Assembly: GCA_027625915.1 (NCBI GenBank)
Contig: JANTQA010000060.1
Span: 4,712,001 to 4,776,000 of the forward strand
Direction: 5' to 3'
Length of the DNA stretch: 64,000 nucleotides
Source: Anaeramoeba flamelloides
Taxonomy: Eukaryota > Metamonada > Anaeramoebidae
Positions 22,462-34,458 of the stretch are shown here, one piece after another. The notes under the pieces were generated by a model, which made no database searches, was not told the DNA's origin, and saw only the letters and a program-made list of their open reading frames with translations. How positions within the stretch are numbered: position 1 is the stretch's first letter; each line of letters starts with the position of its first letter. The translations under genes were made by a program, and so were the position numbers.

Positions 22462-25400
22462 TATCCCTTAGCACCCCGGATTTGCCTAAATTTCATCAAG
22501 TTTTTTAAATTAGATTTAAAATGATATTGATCTACTAATATATTAATTTTTCTTATTTGTCTTTAATCCAGATTTGAATTATAATAAAAAGTCAAAATAG
22601 TTCAAAGATAAATTAGTTAAGTTATTGATTTTTTTTTGAAATTGAAAAAAAAAAATAATAATTATTCATTTTTACATTTTTTTTAAAGATTTTTATTTTT
22701 ATTTTATTTTTTTTAAATCAAAAATTTTATTACATTAATAGTAATTCAAAACTCAACACATTAATTTATTAATAATAACCACCAAACAATTTTGCTAATT
22801 TTATGATAAAAAAATAAATAAAAAAATAAATTACTTTGAAATTTAATTTTTTTTTTTAGATAAAATTTCAATAAATATCCAATTAAGAGAAAAATGAAAT
22901 TTATTTCTTTATGCCAAAATTAAATTTTTAATATGATTAATTTTCTAAAACTTTTATTTAAGCAATAAATAATAATTGAAAATCAAAAAAAAAAAAAATA
23001 ATTGTAAAATAATTTCAATTTATTAAATTGGAATAAAACAAATATAAATTACTTTTTAATCGATAAAATATTTATACCTAAATTTAAAATAAAATAAAAA
23101 ATAACTCTTAAATATTATTCCAATATAATAAAATAATCTCGGAAACCAATTTTTTTTATTGCATTTTGTTATTGGTAAAAATAGGAATAATATATTTGCG
23201 ATATTTGGATTTTTCCTTAATAAATTAATCCAGATCTTGTTAAATAAGTTCTGATATATGGTCTCTAATTCAACAATATTGTTTATTTTATGTCTAGATT
23301 TTAATAAGTCAAAAATTAAAAAATTATAAAAAAAAAAAAAAAAAAATCAATTGATTAATATGACTCGAACTTTTGGCCAAATCATTTAAAATTGAAAAAA
23401 AATCTTGTTGAAAAAAATCACAAATTTTACAATGAAAAAAAATTTGATTTTTTTTTCTAATTTAATTTATATATTTTTTTATTTTTAAATTATTTAGAAT
23501 CTAATATAGATATTGATATTGAATAGTAATCAGTAGATAAAACAAATTTTCTATGTGATGTTAGAATAACTTTTATAATGAATAAATTATTTAATCAAGC
23601 ATTTTTAGGCAATTTTGGGGTGCAAAAGGGCCCCAAAAAAAAATTCCAGTAAAGTATGATGTGTTTTAAATGTTAAAACTAAGAGGTTTATGATGTCTAG
23701 ACAAACTTTAAAAAAAAAAAAAAAATTATTTTGACAAAATTTAGAAAAATAATAAAATCATAATAACCAAAAAAAAATTCCCAATGTTGAAAATTTTTTT
23801 TCAAGTTATTTTTTTATTTTAAGTAACTATACAATTTTTAATTATATAATTTTCTTTCTAAGATAATTGTTTATTAATTCTATACCTTATTATCCTTTGA
23901 TAACATTTCAAATTCAAATTTTTGTTTGAAATGTTTTTAGGTTATTTGGGGTGTTAAGGGATATATATATATATATAAACGTAATTTCAAAAATAGGGGC
24001 AGATTTTTCATCAGTACAAAATATGCTTAATGGTTTTTTTTTTGAATAATAATATATTTTACTAAAATTTTCAGAGATAATAACCAATATAGATTAATAA
24101 ATAAAAATATACTGTAATAATTTTATTTTTTGAAAGACAAATGAAAAAAGAAAAAAATAATAATAAAAAAGTTTGCCCATAATTTTGAAATTTGGCTTAT
24201 ATATTATATTTTATCTGATAAAAGTTTCTATCCAGTCATCTTTTTCTTTGAAAAATATTTTCATTTTTAGAATTACCACTTGAAAACTTAACATTATATA
24301 GACCTTTTAATCTGTAAAAAGGAAATTGATGATGAAATTTAATGAGAGGTTGAAATGTCAATTTATTACTTCAAATAATGATAAGATTTTTATGAAATTT
24401 TTTTTATCAGACAAAATTCAAATATAAGTATTCTATTACTTTAAATAATAATTAAAAAAAATATCGGACATCTCAAAAATATTTAAATTTCAAGATTTTA
24501 AACAAGTCGGGTTACAACTAATTAAAACCACAGTTACAGAAATTATAGAAAATATAAATATAAAACACACAACACTCTAAAAAAAATATTCAAGTGAAAT
24601 TTCATAAATCAACAACTCCCAAATAAATTAATACAATCTTTTCAACTCCTCATAAAAATAATTTAAATTGATATTCCATCCTTTATTCAAAATTCGTTCT
24701 ACAAAACTTTGATCTATAACCTTTTCTGAAACAATACAACCAACATTGAAAAAAAAAAATTGAAAAATAAGTGTTAATTGGCCTTAAATATCTTGGTATT
24801 TAAATTCGACTATTTCCAAATAAATTAATACAATCTTTTCAACTCCTCATAAAAATAATTTAAATTTATATTACACCCTTATTCAAAATTCTTTTAAGAA
24901 AACTTTGATATCAACCTTTTTCTGAACCAGTACAACAGACATTAAAAAAAAAAAAATTGAAAAATAAGTGTAAATTGTCCATATATTTAATCATGTAATT
25001 AGTCTGGAAATTCATTTTTTTTAAAGTTTTGTTATCAAATTATTTCTAAAAGAACATAAAAAATTAAATAAAAAAAGTTAAAATTTACAGTTTAATTTGT
25101 ACAATTGTTTTAAAAAATGGACATTCCAAGTTTAATAAACATAATTAAACAATAATAAAAAAAAATATTAACCAAACAGGTTTTACAATGTTTTACAAAA
25201 TTAGTAATTCTTGTTTTTTTTTAAAAACAACAGCACTTACAAGTTTTTGTATAATATCAACTCTGTGTCTAACATCCAATTTCCACAAACTAAAAAATTA
25301 CTTTTTTATTTTATATTTTTGCTATTTTTTGTATAGCCTTTCAACCCAATTTTAGGTGAAACTTTTCAAGGAAACTTTATTGATGGAACAGAAATTTATT

Positions 25401-25505
25401 GTGAACAAGTGTGTCATCATCCGTAAGTCAATATTATATTTAAATTTCATTTTATCTTAACCACTAAATCTTCAAGTGGGAAAAAAGTTTTCATACACAA
25501 TTTTT

Positions 25506-25541
<36 letters not shown>

Positions 25542-28500
25542 TTGGATAAGTGTAAGTGTTTGTTGTATTTAATTCCCATAAAGAAAAATTAAAAAAAAAA
25601 ACCCTTTTATTATTTATTAAATCTGGTTTTTTTCAAATTTACCCTATTTTTTTCGAAATATTTATTATTTTGTCTAAAAGACTTTTCAAGAATAAATCAA
25701 AAAATAAGTAGAATTATACTCATTGGATAATTGTTGATTTCCATATGAATCAAATCTAATCAATCTATATATTGTGTTAAAAATTGAAAAACTTAAATCC
25801 TTAGTGTTATTTACAAAAACAACAAAGTTCGTTTTGATCTCCTACTCGCATTTGAATAATAAATATGAAACATTTTTCACTTCCATTTCCATTTTTCTCT
25901 TCAATAAATAGAGTTCTCAAGGAAGTAGATTATAATTTATGGTTTAGAAATCTTTATAAATAATTGGAAAAAAGCGAAAATTTTTCACATTTATTATTCA
26001 AATATCAGGATCCATATTGCATATAATTCCGTTTGAAATCAACATGATTTCTCTACAATCATTTTTAAAGTTTCAATAATATTAAAATAAAATATTTTTA
26101 CCTAATGACCCTAGACCTTTTAATAAAAAAAAAAAGAAAAAAAAAACTCGAAAAAAAAAACAAAAATGCGCAAAAATGTGAAAAAATGATTTCAATTATG
26201 AAATTTCCAAAGTGAATTTTTTTACTTCCAATATCCATTCAAACCCTTTAAATGAATTCAACCCATCCATTACAACTGAGCCCCTTTGGCTGAAAAATAG
26301 TTTATTTTATAATTATTTAAAGTAGATGTTGTTAAAGCTCTTATTTATCGGATTGACTTTTTTTTTTTTTTATTCAATTTTATTTTAAAAATTGTTTAAT
26401 TAAAAAAATTGAGAAGAAATTTAAATGTAACAATTATTTTCTAGTTTTCTCAAAATTTCTAATTCATCCTAATAATTTTGTTTAAAGCTGTTTTTTAAAG
26501 TGCTCGTCTAATCAAAAATGTACCTTCTATTAGTATTTTTATTCATTTGATTTATTAATAATAAAATCACTAATTACATAAGATATGAAACTTCAAAGAT
26601 AATTACTCTTGAATATAAAACACCTTTACAGTAATTACAACTCATTCACAATGAAAAAAAAAAACCTATTGTTTTTTAAAAAAATTATTGGTATTTTTGA
26701 AAAATAAAGATTTGTCTTTCTTTACTTTTTTTTTTTTTTTTTAATCATTTTTCTAATTCTCTTAAATTACAAAAACAAATACTATTTCCAATTTGGATTG
26801 AAATAAAAATAAAAGAAATATTTCAAAAAAAAAAAAAAAAAAAGAAGAAATTTTTGTTCTTCTTTGACTTTTACTGTTACAATCAGAAATACCAAATCAA
26901 AATTTGTCTCAAAGTCCAATAAGTATATAAGCATAATTAAGTCTCGAGAAACATTATTTCTTATTGGATTTATGAAGACGTTTCAGTTTTTAGATCAAAT
27001 AATTTGGAAAATATTTGAGAACTTGAAACAAAAATTTTCATTTATTAATTGGAAAATACCAATAATACAAGTATCATTTTAAATTGATGGTATCAATAGA
27101 TTGTACTTACTCAAAAAATGGATTTTTAATAGACATTTGAATCATGGGGCAGTAATATATAAATACACCCAATACCAACTTTTTTTATTCTTAGGCTTCT
27201 CCTTGATAGACGCTAATCCCTTAAATAAATTTTTTGGACTTTTTTCAGCCAAAACAAGATCACTTCCATACGATCATTTTTAGATGACAAGGCACTCTTT
27301 GAGTTCAAGGAAATTCACTGTAGTTAACCGGGACTTGGCGAAAAACAAAAATTTGATTTTTGGAAAAAAAAAAATTATGGCCAAGGCAGTGAGAAAGATC
27401 CTGTAAGATTTTATCGTAATAATTTTTAAAAGTTATGGTGATTTCCTTTTTGTTTTCCAGTGTTGCCAAATATTCTTCTTTTTGCTTTTTATCTCTTTCT
27501 TTTTTGAAAAATTGTGGTGCTTATTAATATAAATTGAAATTGAACAAATGGACCAAATGTGAATAATCAATTCGATCCGATCTTTTTCTTTAAAATTTGA
27601 CATTGGTTAGTTGAATAACCCTTATTGGTGTTTTAAGGGACGAATCTCTATTAAATTTTTTTACCAAAATTTAATAGAGATTGAGAAAATTTTTTGCCAA
27701 TTACTTCGATTTGAAAACCTCTATTTATTTTCAATATTAAACATATTTCTGATAAGGAATCCTTATATCGAAATTGGTCCAAAAAAAAAAAAAATAATAG
27801 AGACTAGTTCCCTAAGGTTTACAATCCTGGGAATTTGAAAAAAGATTATCTTATATTATGTAGTGGCTTGTTAATTTGGACTTAGCTGATCGATCTTGTG
27901 CTTGGTATGGGTTTTAATGGTTTTCAAAATGGCAATTTTTGACAATTTATTTTTATTTTTTCCGAAATCCGAATTGAAAGGTGTAAGATTAATTGGCTGG
28001 AACTTAAGTTATAAAAAAATGTGGTTTGTAGGTTGTCTATTGAAATTTTTAACTATGTTTTGGTTTTATTGGGAACTTTTAAAAAATTTTATTTTTTGAT
28101 AAAGTTAATTGACTAAAAAGTAAATAAAAATTTTCTTTTTCTACAACCCTTAAAATTAAAATTTATTCTTAAACACCTACCAACCTTTTAAATCTTGCAT
28201 TCTTCAATTCGGATTTCCGAAAAAAAAAAAATAAATTGTCAAAAATTACCATTTTGAAAACCATTAAAACCCATACCAAGCACAAGATCGATCAGCTAAG
28301 TCCAAATTAACAAGCCACTACATAATATAAGATAATCTTTTTTAAAATTTCAGGGATTGTAAACCTTAAAGCAAACTCTGAAAGGAAAAATTATTTTACA
28401 AGACAAGCATTTTTAGTTGTTTTGAAATTGAATAAAAATGGTATAAATAGTTAAGTTAAGGGAATTCAAAAGAGAATAAACCAAATTATTACTCTCCGCA

Positions 28501-31116
28501 ATTTCAAGCCTACAATAACTCATTACTTTCAAACTCATGAAATAATTCGTAAGAAACTCCTTGAGTTACATTTATTGATATTTGAAAAATAAATAGAATT
28601 TCAGATTATCTCTATTTTTCACATTATGGAATATGAGCTTTTTTTTGAATTTCTTCATTCCCCAAATATAAAACACATCAACCAAAGAATTTCTAAACCA
28701 AATTTCAATTTGTTTCTCAGAAACTCTAATGTATGAGATTGAAAAAATTGCAAAAATATGATATTGAAACATTTTTTCCTTTTAAAATTTAAAAATAATT
28801 CCAATAAACAAAAAACAATTAGAGTGATTCCAGTTAAGAAAACACGATCAAGTAAAAATTTGAGTTTATGTGTGCTTAATTTAATTTGATTTCTTGCCAA
28901 GATTTATTGGTAAGAAATTTCCTATTTTCCTGTTATGAACTTTTGGTTGAAGAAACTTTTATCGAACATACTTTTGCTATTGAAATTTTAAAAAACAATA
29001 TTACTGAAATTAAATAAACTTTTACTTAAATCAATTCCAACAAGCCCATTTTTTTTAGATTTACCTACCAACAGATCACAAACCTTCTCTTAAATAGAAT
29101 TTCCAACCCAAAAAAAAAAAAACCTCAAATAGGACTTGAACCTATATCTGCAATATTCATTATTTAAATATTAAAACTCGTTTATGAACTTATAAGAATT
29201 TAGCAATGAAATTCATTGCTATTCTTAATAAATTCAACAAGAATACTATTTTTTAAAATAAATCAAGGTTATTTTAAGAGCTAAAGAAATTATTGTTGCT
29301 TTACATTAAGCTATTGAGGCTATTATTTAAAAGTTTATTATACAAGACACAGTGTGTAAATTTTGAAAAATGTTGAATTCTCTATTTTGGAAAAAAGTTC
29401 GTATTTCAAAGCTATCTAAAGGGTTACGTCCACCAAAAAGTAAATTTTAAGTTAGTTGCATTTGTATCAAAATCATATTATCGTTCCATATTTCAAATGT
29501 GTCAGAAAATTAAAGTTGTAAAATAGTCGAGAAAGCTTTGTTCAACAATTATAAGAGATAAAGATAGAATAAACAAGAAAGTGATTTCAATGATAAGCTA
29601 TTACTATCATGATATAATCACTAAATCAATCCCTATAAAAAAAAATCTTTAACCCATAACTTGGTGAATTTTTTTCAAAAAATAATCTTGGAAATTTTAT
29701 ATTTTTGAAATACACAAATATAGTAAAAATTATATTACTTAACAATTTGAAAAAGGTTTACAATTTTTTCAGTATTAGTTGGAATTAAAAAAAAAATGAA
29801 GTTATTCAGTAATATTTTTTTCATTTTTAATTTGCAAATTTTTAAAATTTTTTTTAACTTAGTAGAGAGATTATTTATATCTGTTTTTTTCATAGAATAA
29901 AAAGAATCATATTTTTTCAATTTAAAAATAAAAGAAAATATTTCTTTCAAAAGATATCTCTAAATTAAATTCAAAAACTAATTATTTTTTGGGCTTTTTG
30001 AATCATTGTTTTTCATGTTATTTTTTTCCATGTTTGAGTTTTAATATATATATTCCCTGTTTTTTTCTGCAAATTGTTTTAATATTTATTCTTTTTTCAT
30101 TCTTAATGTTCAATCCAAATCCATTTGCTGGAATTTATTTCAAAAAAAAAAATACTCCAAAAATAGTCGTTTTTTTCAAAAGTTAAAATTTTGAAAAATG
30201 GGTATTCAAATCTTATCGATTTCAATATTGATCTTTTCTTCATTAGATCAAAAATCATAATTTTGAAAAAATAATTTATAAAAGATGTAAAGCTGAAATC
30301 CATTCTGTAGTTTTGACTAACTTTAATTTTCTGAATCTATTTTTTCCTGGTAGTGTAATGTTAAGAATTTATCATTGAGATTTTCTAAATAAACCAATAA
30401 TAATAATAATTTCATTTTAATTCTAATAAATCGTTTAATTTTCTATTGTTTATCTGCTAACTGCCGAAAACAGACCGATTTCAGCTTACGAAATCATTGA
30501 CAAGGACAAACTTTATCATTTCCATGGGAGGGGGCAATTCAAATCGAAATTTAAGGGATATTCGGTCACTGGGCATTCAGAGGGAGACAATACTCTTGAA
30601 TTTTCTGATGGTAGCAAAATTGTTTTTACAACACCAGTATTGCTTTTAAAGGGGATTATTTTTGGGGATCGTATTGTTGAATATTCATCAACAGCAACAT
30701 TCCATGATGTCACAAATAATCTTTATTGTGAATTGACTTTTAATCCTGATCCTAGAGGATGGATTAAAAGTATGTTTACTTCTTCAAAATCTAACCCAAC
30801 AGACTATTTTTATGGGCAAATAATTAAAATAACTCATAAAAACATCGAAAAATGCAAAGTACTTTGTGAAGTAAATGGATCTTGGCTAGGTAGAACAGAT
30901 TTTGATGACATGACCTATATTTCATTAAAAGATGGATGGCACCCAGTGATCATTTATGAAAAAAAGGAAGAATCACTGCCATCGGATTGTAAATACCGTA
31001 GCGATTTGGTACAATTGAAATCCGGCAACTCAAAAAATGCAGCAATAGAAAAACACAGGTTAGAAGTTTTACAAAGAAAAGATGCCAAATTACGTAAAAT
31101 GGCATCAAGAAAATAA
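19000..31116 (+). CDS. Oxysterol-binding protein-related protein (short ORP/Osh type)
   Basis: Lipid-transfer protein that carries sterols or phosphoinositides between membranes at contact sites. Exons: 19000-19280, 19391-19637, 25337-25422, 30474-31116; all joins keep frame and give 418 residues. The ligand-binding domain is essentially the whole protein: ITMPVSIFEPRSYLHRL and AAQEKDPLERLK (exon 2), KPFNPILGETFQG and the signature EQVCHHPP formed across the exon 3/4 junction, then KGIIFGDRI, a Trp-containing core and the charged C-terminal helix EKHRLEVLQRKDAKLRK (exon 4). The family signature is normally EQVSHHPP, so Ser is Cys here. There is no PH domain or ankyrin repeat; the N-terminus is a Lys-rich leader, as in short Osh proteins. 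The start is the first ATG in the exon 1 frame. Introns 2 (5699 bp) and 3 (5051 bp) are giant and full of repeats; intron 1 is 110 bp. Confidence 0.9.
20152..20911. mobile_element. TIR element inside intron 2 of the ORP gene
   Basis: The left end 'tttgaaatattcccgaaaat' is mirrored by 'attttcgggaatatttga' at 20893-20910. Arms extend about 90 bp to 'acaacttctaagaaa'/'tttcttagaagttgt'. The interior includes an unusual G/T-rich strand-asymmetric stretch (20340-20530). No transposase frame is visible. Confidence 0.75.
21359..21553. mobile_element. Palindromic MITE, copy G (ORP intron 2)
   Basis: 'ccagttccacttttaaggca' at the left with degraded mirrored arms to 'aagtggtccctaatgtactg' at the right. 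It is the most diverged copy of the family here. Confidence 0.6.
22355..22420. repeat. (TG)n microsatellite
   Basis: About 33 uninterrupted TG units in intron 2 of the ORP gene. Confidence 0.97.
22431..22457. repeat. (AT)n microsatellite
   Basis: About 13 AT units directly abutting the left end of the CCCTTA-ended element. A second AT run (23961-23977) abuts its right end. Confidence 0.9.
22465..23960. mobile_element. CCCTTA-ended TIR element in an AT microsatellite
   Basis: The left end CCCTTAGCACCCC is mirrored by GGGGTGTTAAGGG at the right, with weaker match continuing into 'gcctaaa'/'tttaggt'. The flanks are AT repeats on both sides, so insertion was into TATA-like sequence, though a target duplication cannot be defined. 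An internal copy of the terminus, 'aggcaattttggggtgcaaa', sits at about 23608-23628, suggesting nested or tandem copies. The interior is very AT-rich with no transposase frame. Superfamily not assigned. Confidence 0.6.
24605..24975. repeat. Direct repeat, two units of about 165 bp
   Basis: Unit 1 (about 24608-24775) and unit 2 (about 24812-24975) share 'aataaattaatacaatcttt', 'aactcctcataaaaataatt' and 'ttgaaaaataagtgt' in the same order and orientation. This looks like local segmental duplication in intron 2 of the ORP gene. Confidence 0.75.
25620..26292. mobile_element. CAGTC-ended repeat, copy in ORP intron 3
   Basis: The right end 'cattacaactgagcccctt' followed by 'tggctg' at 26271-26292 matches the end of the complete copy at 58711-59385. 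The interior shares 'catttttcacttcca' and 'aatgtgaaaaaatgatttca'. The left boundary is approximate. Confidence 0.55.
27270..27420 (+). pseudogene. Coding-like relic in ORP intron 3, unrecognised
   Basis: From the ATG near 27282 the reading HSLSSRKFTVVNRDLAKNK runs to an A-tract, beyond which another frame continues coding-like (NYGQGSEKDPVRFYRNNF). The composition is more balanced than the intron around it. It may be a decayed transposon or gene fragment; family unknown. Confidence 0.2.
27813..28368. mobile_element. TIR element TAAGGTTTACAATCC, copy 1
   Basis: About 555 bp with arms of roughly 170 bp. The left arm includes 'agctgatcgatcttgtgctt' and 'ggtatgggttttaatgg'; the right arm carries the reverse complements and ends 'ggattgtaaacctta'. 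A second copy lies at 34459-35022. The open frames inside are repeat-derived and differ between copies. The interior is non-coding. Confidence 0.85.
29122..29320 (-). tRNA. tRNA-like gene split by about 130 nt in the anticodon loop
   Basis: Read on the minus strand the parts fall in canonical order: acceptor GCCTCAA (29314-29320), TA at positions 8-9, D-stem GCTT/AAGC around AATGTA, anticodon stem CAATA (29291-29295) and TATTG (29151-29155), 5-nt variable loop CAGAT, T-stem ATAGG/CCTAT around TTCAAGT, and acceptor TTGAGGT (29122-29128), which pairs with the first strand (six Watson-Crick pairs and one G-T). A T-run follows at once, as a Pol III terminator would. AGGTTCAAGTCCT is a B box and TAGCTTAAT resembles an A box. 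The D-loop lacks the GG pair. The anticodon loop is interrupted by 135 nt (29156-29290, loop bases included), which contains a hairpin of 'agcaatgaa'/'ttcattgct'. The anticodon cannot be read without knowing the splice sites. It could be a tRNA with an intron, an organelle-derived insert or a pseudogene. Confidence 0.55.
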
Positions 31117-33390
31117 GATATCTTTTGTATTAAAAAAAAAATTTTTATTTATGAATATAAAACAAATGGTTTTTATTGAATTTTTTTCAAAATCACTGAT
31201 ATGAAATTTATTTAATTCTATTATTTAAACAATAGTATTTTGAGAAATATTTCTTAAAGAACCTTTTTAAAAAAATAAAATAAAATAATTACCGAATATA
31301 TTCAATAAAAAATAAAGTACTTTAAAAAAAGTGATTACTTTTTTTTTTTTTTATGATTTTGTCAGAATTAAAACTTTTTTGAAGTTTTCTATTTTTAATA
31401 AAGTTTAAACTTTTTTAAAAAGGTGTTTACTTCAGATTCCAGGCTCCAACCTCTGGCTTATATTTAAAGTTTGAGTCCTCACTTTATTAAAATAGAAATC
31501 TGGAAAAAAGTTTAAATGCCGAAAAAGTTTTTATTTTTTTAATATAGAAAACTTGATAAAAGTTTTAAAAAAGTACTCATATTTTTAAAACAAATGTAAT
31601 AAGAATTGAAAAATTTTTTTATTTGGAATTTTAATTAATAAAATGAGATAAATATTATTTTTTTTTGTAATTTTATTTACAAGAAAGTAAAAAAAACAGT
31701 AACTTCAGTGAAATTTATTAATTGTTATATATTTTATATGTCAAATTAATTTAATTTAATAAAATAAGAGCATGGGGGCATAATATTTTGAAAAATGGCA
31801 ATGTTTAGGAAAAATATCCAAATGATTATGTTCGAAAAGAATTGTATTTAAGATGCCTATGACGTACCTGTATGTTGATCAGTGATTACAAATAAATTGA
31901 AAACAATTTCTTTTCAAAGACAATTTCTAATTATGGAAAATAATTGAAAATTTTGAGATAGGATTGTGTGTTTTAAATACATTTTTAAAATCTTATAGTT
32001 ATATCCAATCTTGCATTCACCTTTCAAATGTGAGATAAATTCAAATTTATCAAATCTAAATAACCTTAAAAGTAAAATTTTGACTTTACATAACATATTC
32101 CACACAAACCAAGAATATTTTACAATTCTTTAAAATACCTGGTTACATCCAATACTTACCCTGACAAATTCTTAAAAAGCCAGACTGTACTTCAAACTAA
32201 CCAAAAAAAAAAAAAAAAAAGATTCATATGAATATATAATTCTACTTCAACCATATATTTCATAGCATCAACCTGAATAATATCAAATTGAATCAACATA
32301 AAAAACAAAATGTCACATAGATTGCTAAAAATTTATATCAAATTTTCAATATTGTTAGGCAATTATAAGGTATATTTACATATTAAATTTTTCTCATTTG
32401 TTTTACATTATTGAATAATGTTTAGGAAGGACACAATCCTCAAAGAAATCGATTCTTTTCACACAAAATGAGTATAAAAATATTCTTAAAAATAACTTAA
32501 TTAATATTATACCAACTCACATGAAACAAACTCGAAAAAAAAAACAAATTAAATTATGTTTATTTTTTTTTTTTATTTTATCACTATTTTTGATATTAGA
32601 TCAAGATATTTGAAAATTGACAAAGCGTTCAAGTTGAGATAAAATTTAAAATCTCTAGAAATCAATAAATTGTTGTTATTTTAAGAAAAGTAAATTTATA
32701 ACTCTCAAAAAAAACTACTTCTAATGTTACTTTCCAATAAATAGCGAAGAGAAAGATTCTATCTATAAAAAAGATACACATTGTTATTAAAAAAAGTAGC
32801 ATAACAAAAAAAAAAAAATAACAAAAAATTAATAAAATAAATATTCAGAAAAAAATTCAAGAAAGGTCTAAAAAATTAAAATGATTTTCACCAAGAAAAA
32901 TTAACAAATGTGATAAAACTGCAAATGTTTAAATCGATCTGTATTAGCTAGTTATTTTATATATTAGTTATATTTGATCTAAATCAAAAAGACTTTGACT
33001 CAATTGGTGCTGTATAATAAATAAAGTAAGAAAAATTTTAAAAATTAACCCAGATTCTCCAAGGATAATCTCTAAAAATAAAATAAAATTGATCAATTCA
33101 GAATTTCGGTATATAAAAAAAGATATAAATTCAGAAAAAAATTAGGAATTCTGGGTTTTGGACACATTACCAAAAATTAAAAATTTTCAAAAAAAAAAAA
33201 AAACGAAAATATTAATTAAAAATTCAATAACTTAGAATTATTAAATATAAATCATAAAAATTCTTGAAGAAGTTCGAATAATATATTGTTCTCGATGGAA
33301 AGGTCAAGAATATTGAAAAAAAAAAATAATAAGATCAACAAAAATATAAATAAACAACAAAAAACATTCAAAATTGGTAGGCTTCAACTT
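31117..33390. other. Spacer between ORP and LINE fragment 2
   Basis: No gene seen. A weak inverted pair ('gaagttttctatttttaata' around 31381, mirrored near 31545) flanks a slightly GC-richer patch at 31435-31490. The rest is AT-rich. Confidence 0.4.
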
Positions 33391-33394
33391 CCAT

Positions 33395-34200
33395 CCTAAA
33401 ACTAAAAAAGACCACAGATTATTTAAATAGATATTCTTATGTTTATGAATAAAAGTATATTAAAAACAAAATTTTGCAATTTATGAAAAAAAATACTTCA
33501 TAAATCAAAAATAAATGAAGATATCATCATTTTCTTCTGGAACTGCCCATTCTCTGGAAAAAATCGAAAATTTTTGGTTTTACAAATTAATCCAAAAAAA
33601 ACAAAAATAATAAAAATATTATCATTGATATTATTCAAAATAAAGAATCATTATTTACAGTAAGTTCCGCTTTTATGACACAAACTTTGAAGAAAATAGA
33701 AGACATAAAAAAATCTTTAATTAAAGTACAAAATTCTAATTCTAGTAAAATATTTTGTATAAAAAAAAAGTCTAAAAAATGTACTTTAATTTGAGATTAT
33801 TTTGTGCCTTAAATTTCCTTGAAATTTTGTGTCTTAAAAGTGGAACTGGCTATATTCTATCGTTGATTAATGATAAAGAAAATTATGATTCTTGATTGAA
33901 ATTTCTAAAGAAAAATTTAGAAATAATGGAAGTGCTTTAGAGTACTGTCAAGTGCCGATGTTTGCTAGATTTTTTTTTTTTTTTTTAAGAAATAAACCGA
34001 AAATTTATTTTTATTTGAGAAAATAAAAGAAAATTAAATAAATTGTTATTTTATTTCTGAAATTAAAAAACATACTAACAACGATTTCTCAGAATTCAAA
34101 AGTATAAAGAAAAATCTTTGATTTTACTCAATTCTTTGAAATTAAGAAACCCTATGTGGTGTAAGAAGTAATTAATTTCCTCTTTTCAAAAAAAAAATCA
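33395..34200 (+). mobile_element. LINE-like 3' fragment 2 with nested MITE
   Basis: 'atagatattcttatgttta' at 33428 and the knuckle remnant around 'ttctggaactgcccattc' (FFWNCPF) align with fragments 1 and 3. The element continues after a MITE inserted at 33656-33853, then enters the hairpin-rich tail ('gtcaagtgccgatg', mirrored A/T arms) and ends near 'taatttcctcttttcaaaa'. It contains several stops and is a dead copy. Confidence 0.6.
33656..33853. mobile_element. Palindromic MITE, copy H, inserted in a LINE fragment
   Basis: TACAGTAAGTTCCGCTTTTA at the left, 'taaaagtggaactggcta' at the right. The flanking LINE sequence resumes in register on the far side, so the MITE jumped after the LINE did. 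Confidence 0.75.
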
Positions 34201-34458
34201 ACTTTTTTACTAGTTCCCTCTATTTCAACAAATAAAATTGAAGAGAAATGTTACAAAATAAATTGAACAAAATTTTCATCCAGCTTTCCCAAAAAAAGCT
34301 TTTATAAATCATATACTTTTCAAAATTTTATTTCTGAAAAGAAACTTAAATCATTAATTTCCTTTGAGAATTGGGAACTTTGATAATTTAGTTTAATTCT
34401 TGGGATGTATATTATTTTGGATATCTGAATGAATTTATTTAACAGTTTATTTTGTAAT

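Noticed and set aside
26864-27283. Two short open frames in ORP intron 3
   Set aside because: AT-rich composition, no motif, no start context or conservation visible.
27896-28099. 67-codon open frame in ORP intron 3, with a sister at 34579-34767
   Set aside because: Both sit at the same place inside two copies of one TIR element but diverge by frame breaks; not a conserved protein.
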